From: Pseudomonas chlororaphis
GTDB taxonomy: Bacteria; Pseudomonadota; Gammaproteobacteria; Pseudomonadales; Pseudomonadaceae
Assembly: GCF_000783395.1 (NCBI RefSeq)
Contig: NZ_JSFK01000016.1
Coordinates: 62,001 to 126,000, forward strand
Length of the DNA: 64,000 bases
Reading direction: 5' to 3'
Below are positions 37,025 to 46,123 of this stretch, one piece after another; the stretch's first letter is position 1, and every line of letters starts with the position of its first letter. Under the pieces are notes generated by a model. That model was given only the letters and a program-made list of their open reading frames with translations, had not been told where the DNA came from and made no database searches. The position numbers and the translations under genes were made by a program.

Positions 37025-37222
37025 ATACCGGATTTTGCCCAAAAAGGGAGCTTTTTTTATCGGCTAAATGCGTGTGTCACCGCCGTGTAACGGGGTTTTG
37101 CGGATAATCGCGCCAAGGTCTATTTTTCAAAGGCCCGGCCCCGCGGGCGATGACGCTAAAACGATTCACCGACGTGCGGCATACCGTCGCTGCACCCGCC
37201 CTTCCCGCTCGAGGATTTCGCC
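37025..37222. other. Divergent promoter region of deaD and the crotonase gene
   Basis: About 200 bases with no gene. It includes T-rich and A-rich runs near 37040-37060 that should form the upstream part of the deaD promoter. I see no clear operator. Confidence 0.35.
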
Positions 37223-38014
37223 ATGAATCAGCCCTGTCCCGGCCGCGTCAGCCGTGAACGCCGTGGTCACGTCCACCTGATTGGCCTCGATCGAGCGGCC
37301 AAACGCAATGCTTTCGATCTAGACCTGCTCAATGAACTCAGCCTGGCCTATGGCGAGTTCGAGGCCGACAGCGAGGCGCGGGTAGCGGTGGTGTTCGGTC
37401 ATGGCGAGCACTTTACCGCAGGTCTCGATCTGGTGAATGCCAGCGGCGCACTCGCTGAAGGCTGGCAAGTTCCGACCGGCGGTTGCGATCCGTGGGGCGT
37501 TTTCGTCGGGCCACGGGTGAGCAAACCGGTGATTGTTGCCGCGCAGGGCTACTGCCTGACCATTGGCATCGAGCTGATGCTGGCGGCGGATATCAACCTG
37601 TGCGCGAGCAATACCCGCTTCGCGCAAATGGAAGTGCAGCGTGGAATTTTTCCTTTTGGTGGCGCGACTTTACGTTTTCATCAGGTGGCCGGATGGGGCA
37701 ATGCGATGCGCTGGTTGCTCACCGGCGATGAGTTTGATGCGCACGATGCGTTGCATTTGGGGTTAGTGCAGGAAGTGATGGCCAGCGAGGATCTGCTGCC
37801 ACGGGCGATTGAATTGGCTGAGCGTATTGCCCGGCAGGCACCGTTGGGGGTGCAGGCGACGTTGATGTCGGCGCGACAGGCGCGGTATGAAGGTGAGATG
37901 GCGGCGGCGCAAGGGTTGCCGGCGTTGGTGAAGAAGTTGCTGGCCAGTGAAGATGCCAAGGAAGGAGTGCGCTCGTTGGTTGAGCGACGGCCTGGAGTCT
38001 TCAGGGGGATCTGA
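37223..38014 (+). CDS. Crotonase/enoyl-CoA hydratase family protein
   Basis: The 263-residue protein has the crotonase fold, with the oxyanion-hole stretch EHFTAGLDL and the second conserved loop GYCLTIGIELMLAADINL. The position that holds catalytic glutamate in true hydratases lies in FAQMEVQRGIFPFGGATLRF and is not clearly the hydratase pair, so the reaction may be a hydrolase, isomerase or dehydratase. GAGGA precedes the ATG. It is probably single-gene; a role in fatty-acid or aromatic-acid CoA metabolism is inference. Confidence 0.88.
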   Translation: MNQPCPGRVSRERRGHVHLIGLDRAAKRNAFDLDLLNELSLAYGEFEADSEARVAVVFGHGEHFTAGLDLVNASGALAEGWQVPTGGCDPWGVFVGPRVSKPVIVAAQGYCLTIGIELMLAADINLCASNTRFAQMEVQRGIFPFGGATLRFHQVAGWGNAMRWLLTGDEFDAHDALHLGLVQEVMASEDLLPRAIELAERIARQAPLGVQATLMSARQARYEGEMAAAQGLPALVKKLLASEDAKEGVRSLVERRPGVFRGI

Positions 38015-38039
38015 AAATTATGGCGTCTGTCGTGGCGCC

Positions 38040-38128
38040 ATCGCTGGCAAGCCAGCTCCCACAGTGACCGAGTCGTTCACACATTTTGCGTACGGCGCGA
38101 ACCCTGTGGGAGCTGGCTTGCCAGCGAT
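38040..38128. repeat. REPIN: inverted pair of REP elements
   Basis: Perfect 25-base arms at 38040-38064 and 38104-38128, the same sequence type as the pair at 33386. It fills the space between the convergent crotonase and spermidine-synthase-like genes. Confidence 0.85.
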
Positions 38129-38146
38129 GGGGCCAGCACTGACGCC

Positions 38147-38902
38147 TCAGGTGGCCGGGCGAATACTGTTGATCAACGACAGCAACGAATACCCCAACCG
38201 CGGCGCCAGCGCTTCAGCCCGCGCAGTCAGCGCCTGCATGTCCAGCACCTGATCGAGGTCCGCCGGCACAATCAGAATCACATTGCCCTCCTTCACCGGC
38301 AATTCCCAATAGTGCCGGTGATAGAGACCACGCAACAACGCCGCACCCAACGGCTTGCCGTCATCGGTGGCCCACTGATTGATCACCAGCCAGCCACCCG
38401 GATTCAGACGCTTCTGGCAGTCGCCGAGAAAACTCCAGGCCAAGTGCCCGACGCCCGGCCCGACATCGGTGTACAGGTCGACGAAAATCAGGTCCGCCGG
38501 CTCAGCCGTCGGCAGCAGTTCGAGGGCGTCGCCGACGCGAATGTACAAACGCGGATCATCATCCAGACCAAGGTATTCGATGGCCAGACGCGGCACGTCA
38601 GGGCGCAGTTCAATCGCTTCGACATCTTCGAGCGGCAGAAACTTGAGGCAGGCCTGCGTCAGCGTACCGGCACCGAGCCCGAGGAACAGCGCACTCTCCG
38701 GCTGCTCATGGCACAACGCGCCGATCAGCATCGCGCGGGTGTAGTCGTATTCCAGCCAGCTCGGATCAGCGGTGAACACGCAGCTCTGTTCGATCGCATC
38801 GCCGAACTCGAGAAAGCGGTAGTCGGCCACTTCCAGCACGCGAATCACGCCGAACTCATCCTGTACTTCGGCGAGCAGATGCTCGACGCGCTCCTCAGTC
38901 AT
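38147..38902 (-). CDS. Spermidine-synthase-like methyltransferase-fold protein
   Basis: The 251-residue protein has the Rossmann-like SAM/dcSAM-binding core of the spermidine synthase family: ALFLGLGAGTLTQACLKFLP, an acidic residue in VEAIELRPDV, and DLIFVDLYTDVGPG. It lacks the full polyamine-site signature of SpeE (the GGGDG motif is GLGAG here), so it is unlikely to be a true spermidine synthase. It is likely cytoplasmic. It is divergent from the DAHP synthase gene with about 150 bases between them. Confidence 0.85.
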   Translation of the reverse strand: MTEERVEHLLAEVQDEFGVIRVLEVADYRFLEFGDAIEQSCVFTADPSWLEYDYTRAMLIGALCHEQPESALFLGLGAGTLTQACLKFLPLEDVEAIELRPDVPRLAIEYLGLDDDPRLYIRVGDALELLPTAEPADLIFVDLYTDVGPGVGHLAWSFLGDCQKRLNPGGWLVINQWATDDGKPLGAALLRGLYHRHYWELPVKEGNVILIVPADLDQVLDMQALTARAEALAPRLGYSLLSLINSIRPAT

Positions 38903-39055
38903 TTCGTCTCCTGATGGTCACCGGGCGCGGTGACGCGATGGCACCGCTGTGGCGCCGTGGCAAAGCGGCGATTGTCGGTGATGGGGCGGGAGCAGGTCAC
39001 GCACTAATTGCTGCTACCATGGGCTTCCCGTGCGTAGAACCAATTAGAGACCGTG

Positions 39056-40402
39056 ATGAGCCAACCGTGGAGCCCTGACAGCTGGCGCGCCCTGCCGATC
39101 CAGCAACAACCGCAATACCCCGACGCCGCGCACCTGCGCCAGGTCGAGCAAACCCTGGCCAGTTATCCGCCGCTGGTGTTTGCCGGTGAAGCGCGCGAAC
39201 TGCGTCGGCAGTTTGCCGAAGTCACCCAGGGCCGGGCATTCCTCCTGCAGGGCGGCGATTGCGCGGAAAGCTTCGCTGAATTCTCCGCAGCAAAAATTCG
39301 CGACACTTTTAAAGTGTTGCTGCAAATGGCAATCGTCATGACCTTCGCCGCCGGTTGCCCGGTGGTCAAGGTCGGACGCATGGCTGGCCAGTTCGCCAAA
39401 CCGCGCTCGGCAAACGACGAGACCATCAACGGCGTGACCCTGCCGGCTTATCGTGGCGACATCGTCAACGGTATCGGTTTCGACGAAAAGAGCCGCGTGC
39501 CGGATCCGGAGCGTCTGCTGCAGTCGTATCACCAGTCCACCGCCACGCTGAATCTGCTGCGCGCGTTTGCCCAGGGCGGTTTTGCCGACCTGCATCAGGT
39601 GCACAAGTGGAACCTCGACTTCATCGCCAACTCGGCGCTGGCCGAGAAGTACAGCCATTTGGCCGACCGCATCGATGAAACCCTGGCGTTCATGCGCGCC
39701 TGCGGCATGGACAGCTCGCCGCAACTGCGCGAAACCAGTTTCTTCACCGCCCACGAAGCGCTGCTGCTGAACTACGAAGAAGCCTTCGTGCGCCGCGACA
39801 GCCTGACCAACGATTACTACGATTGCTCGGCACACATGCTGTGGATCGGCGACCGTACCCGTCAGCTCGACGGCGCGCACGTCGAATTCCTCCGTGGCGT
39901 GAACAATCCGATCGGCGTGAAAGTCGGCCCAAGCATGAACCCGGAGGATCTGATCCGCTTGATCGACGTGCTCAACCCGGACAACGATCCGGGGCGCCTG
40001 AACCTGATCGCACGGATGGGTGCGAACAAGGTCGGTGATCACTTGCCGGCGCTGATTCGCGCGGTGCAGCGTGAAGGCAAGCAGGTGCTGTGGAGTTCCG
40101 ATCCGATGCACGGCAACACCATCAAGGCCAGCAGCGGCTACAAGACCCGCGACTTCGCGCAGATTCTTGGCGAGGTGAAACAGTTCTTCCAGGTGCACGA
40201 AGCGGAAGGCAGTTATGCCGGCGGCATTCACATCGAGATGACCGGGCAGAATGTCACCGAGTGCATCGGTGGTGCGCGGCCGATTACTGAAGATGGCTTG
40301 TCGGATCGCTATCACACGCATTGTGATCCGCGGATGAATGCCGATCAGTCGTTGGAGTTGGCGTTTTTGATTGCCGAGACGCTGAAGCAGGTTCGCCGCT
40401 AA
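39056..40402 (+). CDS. Class II DAHP synthase (3-deoxy-7-phosphoheptulonate synthase)
   Basis: The 448-residue plant/actinobacterial-type (AroA-II) enzyme joins phosphoenolpyruvate and erythrose-4-phosphate in the first shikimate step. It begins WSPDSWRALPIQQQPQYPD and has FLLQGGDCAESFAEFSA, GRMAGQFAKPRS, LARMGA-like LIARMGANKVGDHLP and SDPMHGNTIKA. Pseudomonads often use this class in secondary metabolism, but here it stands alone without pathway partners. A second, class I, DAHP synthase is at 54649. A GTG one codon upstream of the ATG is also possible. Confidence 0.95.
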   Translation: MSQPWSPDSWRALPIQQQPQYPDAAHLRQVEQTLASYPPLVFAGEARELRRQFAEVTQGRAFLLQGGDCAESFAEFSAAKIRDTFKVLLQMAIVMTFAAGCPVVKVGRMAGQFAKPRSANDETINGVTLPAYRGDIVNGIGFDEKSRVPDPERLLQSYHQSTATLNLLRAFAQGGFADLHQVHKWNLDFIANSALAEKYSHLADRIDETLAFMRACGMDSSPQLRETSFFTAHEALLLNYEEAFVRRDSLTNDYYDCSAHMLWIGDRTRQLDGAHVEFLRGVNNPIGVKVGPSMNPEDLIRLIDVLNPDNDPGRLNLIARMGANKVGDHLPALIRAVQREGKQVLWSSDPMHGNTIKASSGYKTRDFAQILGEVKQFFQVHEAEGSYAGGIHIEMTGQNVTECIGGARPITEDGLSDRYHTHCDPRMNADQSLELAFLIAETLKQVRR

Positions 40403-40434
40403 GATTCGACATCTTTATCGCTTTAACTGGTCTC

Positions 40435-40525
40435 ATCGCTGGCAAGCCAGGCTCCCACAGTGATCGCGTCGATCACAAAATATATGTACGACGCGGACAC
40501 TGTGGGAGTCTGGCTTGCCAGCGAT
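40435..40525. repeat. REPIN: inverted pair of REP elements, variant arms
   Basis: Arms at 40435-40460 and 40500-40525 are the 33386-type REP with one extra base in each arm (CCAGGCTCCC / GGGAGTCTGG), so they no longer match each other perfectly. It lies between two convergent genes. Confidence 0.8.
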
Positions 40526-40534
40526 GGCGTAAGG

Positions 40535-41761
40535 TCAGTCGCACCCAATCTGTGCCAATGCCACCCGCAACCGCGCCGCACTCTCACGCAGACAATTGAG
40601 CTGTACCCGACCAAGCCCCAACCAGTCCGCCATCTGCCGCAGATTAGCAGCCAGCGCCAACATCCCTTCTTCATCCAGCCCCGGCTCTTCCTCGTGCACC
40701 GCATGCACCGCCAACTGCCCGGCCGCCCGCTCGGCACGCAGATCCACCCGCGCCGCAATCCGCTCGTTGTGCAAGAACGGCAACACGTAATAGCCGTAAA
40801 CCCGTTTGTCCTGCGGCGTATAAATCTCCAAACGATAACGGAAATCGAACAAACGCTCAGTGCGGCTGCGCTCCCAGATCAACGAATCGAAGGGCGACAA
40901 CAGCGCACTGGCCACGACCTTGCGCGGGACTTTTGGCTCCGGCAGGCAATAGGCGAGCTGCCGCCAGCCGGCGACTTCGCACATCTGCAGTTGCCCGGCC
41001 TCGACCAGCTCCGCCAGACGCGGACGCGCATCCGCCGGATTCAGCCGAAAGTAATCACGCAGGTCTTTTTCAGTACCGACGCCCAAGGCCTGCGTCGCGT
41101 GCAACAACAGACCACGCTGCGCCTCCGCCTCTTCAGGTAAGGCTTGCTGAAGGATCGAAGTAGGAATGACCCGCTCCGGCAAATCATACAAACGCTCAAA
41201 ACCGCGACGCCCCGCCACCGTCACTTCACCGGTGGCGAACAACCACTCCAGCGCATGCTTTTCTGCGCTCCAGTCCCACCACGGCCCGGCCTTGTCTTCT
41301 CGGGTGGAAAGGCTGCCGGCGCCTAAGGCGCCCTGCTCTTCAACGGAACTCAACACCCGACGAACAACGTCCTGCTGCTCGCGACCGAATCGGGCGAGTT
41401 GCTGATAGATATCCTCGCCGCGCCTGGCCCGCTGCATGCGCCAGCCCATCAACGGATACATCGATAGCGGCAGCAACGAGGCTTCGTGCCCCCAGTATTC
41501 GAACAACGAACGACGTCGCCCCGAGCTCCAGGCAGCCTGGTCGAGCAAGTCAGAAGAATAGGAACCGAGACGGGAAAACAGTGGCAGGTAGTGCGAGCGC
41601 ACCACGGCATTGACGGAGTCGATTTGCAGCAGACCCAGCCGTTCGATCAGCCGGTTGACGTGCGCGGCTTTGACAGTCGGCGGCTGGCGCCCGTTGAATC
41701 CTTGGGCAGCCAGCGCCAGTCGTCGCGCCTGTTTGAGGGAAAAGGCCAGAGTCGCGGGCAT
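40535..41761 (-). CDS. YcaQ-type DNA crosslink repair glycosylase (winged-helix)
   Basis: The 408-residue protein belongs to the HTH_42/YcaQ family. YcaQ (AlkZ relatives) unhooks interstrand crosslinks by glycosylase action, using the QxD motif visible here as LLQIDSVNAVVRSHYLPLFS. Further signatures are WGHEASLLP and SPFDSLIWERSRTERLFDF, and YGYYVLPFLHNERIAARVDL. ATG 41761 has AAGGAG 6 bases upstream. It is monocistronic; alkylation or crosslink repair is the likely role. Confidence 0.9.
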   Translation of the reverse strand: MPATLAFSLKQARRLALAAQGFNGRQPPTVKAAHVNRLIERLGLLQIDSVNAVVRSHYLPLFSRLGSYSSDLLDQAAWSSGRRRSLFEYWGHEASLLPLSMYPLMGWRMQRARRGEDIYQQLARFGREQQDVVRRVLSSVEEQGALGAGSLSTREDKAGPWWDWSAEKHALEWLFATGEVTVAGRRGFERLYDLPERVIPTSILQQALPEEAEAQRGLLLHATQALGVGTEKDLRDYFRLNPADARPRLAELVEAGQLQMCEVAGWRQLAYCLPEPKVPRKVVASALLSPFDSLIWERSRTERLFDFRYRLEIYTPQDKRVYGYYVLPFLHNERIAARVDLRAERAAGQLAVHAVHEEEPGLDEEGMLALAANLRQMADWLGLGRVQLNCLRESAARLRVALAQIGCD

Positions 41762-41840
41762 GAGCATCTCCTTGTCTGCTCGCAACCTACCTCACGGGAA
41801 GCGGGTTTGTGTAGCACTGCGCTCTTCATTTATGCATCGG

Positions 41841-42056
41841 TCACTTATGCATCGGGTCATCCCAGAACGGCCGCACGGCTTCGTGTTCAACGTCGGCACG
41901 ACTGACCCCGATGTCCTTCAACGCTTCGTCGCTCAGACTGGCGAGCAACTCGCGTTCACGGTGCAGTTCGTACCAGCGGCTAAACTTGTGCAGCAAGTCG
42001 GAAACGAGATGGACCGAAAACTTTTCATCGCTTACATAGACTTTTTGACCTTTCAT
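41841..42056 (-). CDS. DUF1127-family small protein
   Basis: The 71-residue protein has the DUF1127 helix-helix signature: WYELHRERELLASLSDEAL followed by KDIGVSRADVEHEA, ending in a basic/acidic tail. Such proteins are short, basic in part and linked in other bacteria to RNA or nutrient-stress functions. AGGAGG lies 8 bases before the ATG. It is divergent from a LysR gene 97 bases away, which may regulate it. Confidence 0.88.
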   Translation of the reverse strand: MKGQKVYVSDEKFSVHLVSDLLHKFSRWYELHRERELLASLSDEALKDIGVSRADVEHEAVRPFWDDPMHK

Positions 42057-42153
42057 CGCATCGCCCTCCTTGTGGGATAGCTCCAGTCTCTTCTCCGCGC
42101 TACGATCAATCCAACGAATGTTTCTGATGGCATGCATCACGGAGATTCATCAA

Positions 42154-43008
42154 TTGTCGGCCTACCCCAGTATCGATACCGATGTCCTGCGCACCTTTGT
42201 TGCGATTGCCGATCAGGGCGGGTTCACCCGCGCCGGCGAAATGGTCAACCGCACGCAATCGGCGGTGAGCATGCAGATGAAGCGTCTGGAAGAGGACGTG
42301 TTGCAGCGGCAGTTGTTTGAGCGTGACGGCCGTCAGGTGCGCCTCACCGCCGAAGGCCAGGTGCTGCTCGGTTACGCGCGGCGCATCCTCAAGTTGCACA
42401 GTGAAGTGTTCAACACCTTGCGCGAGCCACATATGGTCGGCACGGTGCGCATCGGCACGCCGGATGATTACGTGATGCGTTTTCTGCCGGGGATTCTGTC
42501 GCGGTTTGCGCAGTTCTATCCACTGATCCAGATCGAAGTGCATTGCGAATCGACCAAACAACTGTTGCAGCGTACTGACCTGGATTTGTCGATCGTCACC
42601 CGTGAACCGGGCAACGAAATCGGTCAGTTGCTGCGCAAGGAGCGTTTTGTCTGGGCCGAGGCACAGAATTTCAGCGCCCACGAACAGACGCCGCTGCCCT
42701 TGGCGATGTTCAACAGTGATTGCTTCTGCCGTTTGTGGGCGTGTAACGCACTGGATGCGATGGGCCGCGAATACCGCATCGCTTACAACAGCACCAGCCT
42801 GTCGGCGCTGATGGCCGTGGTCAGCGCGGGTCTGGCGATCACCGCGCAACTGGAAAGCCTGATCACCCCGGACATGCGCATTCTTGGCGCCGCCGAGGAC
42901 CTGCCACTGCTGCCCGAGGCCAGCATCATGCTGATTCGCAACCTGAACAATCCATCGCCGATCACCGAGTGCCTGGCCGAGCACATCGTCGAAGGCTTCA
43001 AACTTTAA
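42154..43008 (+). CDS. LysR-family transcriptional regulator
   Basis: The 284-residue protein has an N-terminal helix-turn-helix (VLRTFVAIADQGGFTRAGEM, VNRTQSAVSMQMKRLEE) and a LysR substrate-binding domain. The TTG at 42154 has CGGAG 9 bases upstream; in-frame ATGs at 42127 and 42118 would extend it by 9-12 residues. It is divergent from the DUF1127 gene and its end overlaps the convergent TauE-like gene by 11 bases. Either neighbour may be a target; the inducer is unknown. Confidence 0.88.
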   Translation: MSAYPSIDTDVLRTFVAIADQGGFTRAGEMVNRTQSAVSMQMKRLEEDVLQRQLFERDGRQVRLTAEGQVLLGYARRILKLHSEVFNTLREPHMVGTVRIGTPDDYVMRFLPGILSRFAQFYPLIQIEVHCESTKQLLQRTDLDLSIVTREPGNEIGQLLRKERFVWAEAQNFSAHEQTPLPLAMFNSDCFCRLWACNALDAMGREYRIAYNSTSLSALMAVVSAGLAITAQLESLITPDMRILGAAEDLPLLPEASIMLIRNLNNPSPITECLAEHIVEGFKL

Positions 43009-43747
43009 ACGCGAGCATCACCGCACACAGCACCAGGAAACCGCAGAACAGCCCGCGCAGGAGTTTTTCCGGCATGGCGTGGGCGACTTTCACGCCCCAA
43101 CTGATGCTCGCCAGACCACCGATGGCCAGCGGCAGACCGATCATCCAGTCCACTTCGTGGTGGACCGCGTAGGTCACCAGGGTCACGCCGGTGCTTGGCA
43201 AGGCCAGCGCCAGCGACAGACCTTGGGCGACGACTTGCGTGGTGCCGAACAAGCTGGTCAGCACCGGCGTTGCCACCACAGCACCGCCGACACCGAATAA
43301 ACCGCCCATGGTCCCGGACGCCGCGCCAAGCACGCCAAGCCACGGCCAGGAATAGCGCATCTCAGAAGTCGCAGCGGGTTGCTTGCCGAACATCTTCAAC
43401 AAGTTGTAGATCGAGAGCACCACCAGGAACGCGACAAAGCCGATGCGCATGGTTTGCGCATCAATGCCCACCGCCCAGATCGAACCGATCCACGCAAAGC
43501 AAAAACCCATCACCGCCAAGGGCAGCGCATGTCGCAGCTCGATGCGATTGCGCTGGTGATAACGCCACAGCGCCAGCATTACGTTCGGCACTACCATGAC
43601 CAGCGCCGTGCCTTGGGCGATCTGCTGATCGAGACCAAACCAGACGCCAAGCAGCGGAATGGCGATCAAGCCGCCGCCGATGCCGAATATGCCACCGAGA
43701 GTGCCAAGGGCGGCGCCGAACAGCAGGTACAACACAAACTCCATCAC
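42998..43747 (-). CDS. TauE/SafE-family sulfite/anion exporter
   Basis: The 249-residue inner-membrane protein has eight predicted helices in two repeats; each repeat starts with a glycine-rich loop (LGGIFGIGGGLIAIPLL and MGGLFGVGGAVVATPVL). These are the TauE/SafE signatures; members export sulfite, sulfoacetate or other organic anions. It is divergent from the second LysR gene 109 bases away, a common layout for regulator-controlled exporters. Confidence 0.92.
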   Translation of the reverse strand: MMEFVLYLLFGAALGTLGGIFGIGGGLIAIPLLGVWFGLDQQIAQGTALVMVVPNVMLALWRYHQRNRIELRHALPLAVMGFCFAWIGSIWAVGIDAQTMRIGFVAFLVVLSIYNLLKMFGKQPAATSEMRYSWPWLGVLGAASGTMGGLFGVGGAVVATPVLTSLFGTTQVVAQGLSLALALPSTGVTLVTYAVHHEVDWMIGLPLAIGGLASISWGVKVAHAMPEKLLRGLFCGFLVLCAVMLAFKV

Positions 43748-43856
43748 ACCGAATTCCTCTTACGTCAGATGACTCATCCTACGCAGTCGCGGCTGGCGGG
43801 GAAACGCATAGCAACGCACAATGGCTATGCCGATTTCGCACAAGCGTTGAGCCGAT

Positions 43857-44813
43857 ATGAACCCCAATCAATTGACCGATCAACTCGGGCTGTTTCTCGA
43901 CGTGCTGGAAAGTGGCAGTTTTTCCGCCGCTTCACGTCGTCATCCGCTGACACCGTCGGCCGTCGCGCGACGGATCGACAGCCTGGAAAGCGCCGTCGGC
44001 AGCCAGTTGTTTATTCGAAGCACCCACGCCGTACGAGCAACACCTGCCGGCCTGGCGTTTGCCGAACGCGCCCGGCGAATTGTCGCCGAATTGCAACTGG
44101 CCCGCGCAGAAGCCGTGTCGCTGAGCAGTGCGCCGGAAGGTTTGATTCGCATCGATGCACCGGCAGCGTTCGGGCGACGGCATCTGGCGCCGGTAATCGC
44201 TGACTTTCTCGTTCTGTATCCGGGCCTGGATGTGCAACTGCACTTGATCGACAGCTTCGTCGACATGGGCGGCTCGAACCTGGGCAAGGTCGATCTGGTG
44301 CTGCGTGCCGGGCAGATGGCTGATACCCGTCTGGTGGCCACGCCATTGGCGAGTATGGTGCGCATTGCCTGCGCCAGCGCTGACTATCTCCAGCGTCGAG
44401 GCATACCCAACACGCCCGCGCAGTTGCATGAACATGATGGCCTGGATTGGGAGGGCCTCGCCCCACCCTTCGCCTGGCGTTTCGAACAGGACGGGCAGAT
44501 GCAATTGCACCGTCCAGCGCGCATCCGTATGAGCGCCAACAATGCCGAAGCGCTGGTGTGTGGGGCTTTGGCGGGATTAGGGATTGCGCATTTGCCGACC
44601 TGGCTGGCGAGCGAATACCTGTTGCGCGGAGAACTGGTCCCGCTGTTCTGCGAGAACGGCCTGCCGGCCCCGGAATCCACCGGCATCTACGCACTGCGCA
44701 TGGAACAGCAAACCAACTCACGCAGCCGCTTGTTGCTTGAATACCTCAAGACTCGTTTCAGTCCAGTGCCGCCGTGGGATCTGGCGCTGCAACGGGATCT
44801 CGGCCGCCATTAG
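43857..44813 (+). CDS. LysR-family transcriptional regulator
   Basis: The 318-residue protein has an N-terminal helix-turn-helix (LGLFLDVLESGSFSAASRRH, LTPSAVARRIDSLE) and an effector domain of the AaeR/DsdC-like type (PAAFGRRHLAPVIADFL; GLGIAHLPTWLA). It is divergent from the TauE-like exporter and probably controls it. It ends 72 bases before the ohrR start. Confidence 0.9.
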   Translation: MNPNQLTDQLGLFLDVLESGSFSAASRRHPLTPSAVARRIDSLESAVGSQLFIRSTHAVRATPAGLAFAERARRIVAELQLARAEAVSLSSAPEGLIRIDAPAAFGRRHLAPVIADFLVLYPGLDVQLHLIDSFVDMGGSNLGKVDLVLRAGQMADTRLVATPLASMVRIACASADYLQRRGIPNTPAQLHEHDGLDWEGLAPPFAWRFEQDGQMQLHRPARIRMSANNAEALVCGALAGLGIAHLPTWLASEYLLRGELVPLFCENGLPAPESTGIYALRMEQQTNSRSRLLLEYLKTRFSPVPPWDLALQRDLGRH

Positions 44814-44830
44814 ATCCGGAGAATTATCTG

Positions 44831-44850
44831 GCGCATTAAAGATTCGAGCG
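44831..44850. promoter_or_regulatory. OhrR operator candidate at ohrR
   Basis: GCGCATTAAAGATTCGAGCG matches the first ohr operator at 16 of 20 positions and lies about 36 bases before the ohrR start, consistent with autoregulation. Confidence 0.6.
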
Positions 44851-44885
44851 CTAGATTCATGACCATCACCGAACAAGGCTTTGAC

Positions 44886-45341
44886 ATGACTTCCCAACGC
44901 GACACCTGCGACGACCTGCTGCTGGATAACCAGGCCTGCTTCGCCCTGCATTCCACCTCGTTGATGATGACCAAGGTCTACAAGCCGCTGCTGCAAGCGC
45001 TTGGCCTGACCTATCCGCAGTACCTGGCGATGATGGTGCTGTGGGAAAAGGATGGTTTGACGGTGGGAGAAATCAGCGCGCGGCTGCTGACCGATCCCGG
45101 CTCACTGACTCCGCTGCTCAAACGGCTGGAGGCTGAAGGCTTACTGAGTCGAACACGCAGCCGTGAGGATGAGCGCGTGGTGATTGTCGAGTTGACCGAG
45201 CAAGGCCGCGCGTTGAAAGAGCAAGCCCAGACGGTCCCGCAATGCATTCTCGGCGCCAGCGGCTTCACCCTGGAACGCCTGCAAAACCTGCAAGCAGAGC
45301 TGCAGGCGCTGCGCAGCCATCTACAAGAAAGCCTGATCTAA
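44886..45341 (+). CDS. ohrR: Organic hydroperoxide sensor-repressor OhrR
   Basis: The 151-residue MarR-family protein has the reactive Cys18 in LLDNQACFALHSTSL, then LTYPQYLAMMVLWEKD and LTDPGSLTPLLKRLEAEG. Oxidation of this cysteine by organic peroxides releases the repressor from DNA. ATG 44886 is preceded by AAGG; an in-frame ATG 9 codons earlier has no site. It resembles OspR in this window but lies next to ohr, its classic partner, in the same orientation. Confidence 0.93.
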   Translation: MTSQRDTCDDLLLDNQACFALHSTSLMMTKVYKPLLQALGLTYPQYLAMMVLWEKDGLTVGEISARLLTDPGSLTPLLKRLEAEGLLSRTRSREDERVVIVELTEQGRALKEQAQTVPQCILGASGFTLERLQNLQAELQALRSHLQESLI

Positions 45342-45358
45342 GCTTGCCACTGTTTCCC

Positions 45359-45448
45359 TGTGGGAGCGAGCCTGCTCGCGAATGCGATCTGTCAGCCAAC
45401 TGATTTGTTAAGTGAACCATCCCATTCGCGAGCAGGCTCGCTCCCACA
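45359..45448. repeat. REPIN: inverted pair of REP elements, second type
   Basis: Perfect 25-base arms of the TGTGGGAGCGAGCCTGCTCG type at 45359-45383 and 45424-45448, immediately after ohrR. Confidence 0.85.
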
Positions 45449-45577
45449 TTGATTTCATCGACAACAAAATATTTTCACCACCTGATCTACCGCGCAATCC
45501 GCTCTAACTCAAGCCTTACAGCCACCCTCTCATACCCGCCCAGTCGTGGAAGTGCAGCTTTTTTATAAATTTATCTT

Positions 45578-45597
45578 GCGCGCTAAATATTCGCGCG
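45578..45597. promoter_or_regulatory. OhrR operator candidate 1 at ohr
   Basis: GCGCGCTAAATATTCGCGCG, an imperfect palindrome about 75 bases before the ohr start. Confidence 0.65.
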
Positions 45598-45622
45598 ATA
45601 CATTCACCTCGTACTTACTTAG

Positions 45623-45642
45623 CGCGCAAACAATTAGCGCAC
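45623..45642. promoter_or_regulatory. OhrR operator candidate 2 at ohr
   Basis: The reverse complement, GTGCGCTAATTGTTTGCGCG, matches operator 1 at 16 of 20 positions. It lies 45 bases downstream of operator 1 and 28 bases before the ohr start. Confidence 0.6.
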
Positions 45643-45669
45643 ACAAACACACCCAATGAGGCTCACACC

Positions 45670-46089
45670 ATGCAAACTCTCTACACCGCAATCGCAACCT
45701 CCACTGGCGGCCGTGATGGTCGCGCGATCTCCAGCGACAACATCCTCGACGTCAAACTCGCCACCCCAAAAGAACTCGGCGGTGCCGGCGGCGCGGCGAC
45801 CAACCCTGAGCAACTGTTCGCTGCCGGCTACTCGGCCTGCTTCATCGGCGCACTGAAATTCGTCGCCAGCCAGACCAAACGCAAAATCCCCGACGATGCC
45901 TCGATCACCGCCCACGTCGGTATCGGCCAGATCCCCGGTGGCTTCGGTCTGGACATCGACCTGCACATCAGCCTGCCCGGTCTGGAACAGGCCGACGCGC
46001 AATCACTGGTCGATGCGGCCCACCAGGTCTGCCCGTACTCCAACGCCACCCGTGGCAACGTCGATGTGCGTCTGCACGTCACCGTTTAA
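45670..46089 (+). CDS. ohr: Organic hydroperoxide resistance protein Ohr
   Basis: The 139-residue OsmC-family peroxidase reduces organic and fatty-acid hydroperoxides using lipoylated partners. The catalytic Cys57 (GYSACFIGAL) and resolving Cys121 (VCPYSNATRGN) are both present, along with Arg18 in GRDGRAIS. It is induced when OhrR is oxidised; two matching operator copies lie upstream. It is followed after 34 bases by an exported hydrolase. Confidence 0.96.
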   Translation: MQTLYTAIATSTGGRDGRAISSDNILDVKLATPKELGGAGGAATNPEQLFAAGYSACFIGALKFVASQTKRKIPDDASITAHVGIGQIPGGFGLDIDLHISLPGLEQADAQSLVDAAHQVCPYSNATRGNVDVRLHVTV

Positions 46090-46123
46090 CTGCTGACGTC
46101 CCAGGCCCGAACAGGAAATGAAC

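Noticed and set aside
36800..37042. N-terminal extension of the DEAD-box helicase
   Set aside because: The frame is open, but the added residues are unlike any helicase, and a promoter-like -10 element lies inside the extension.
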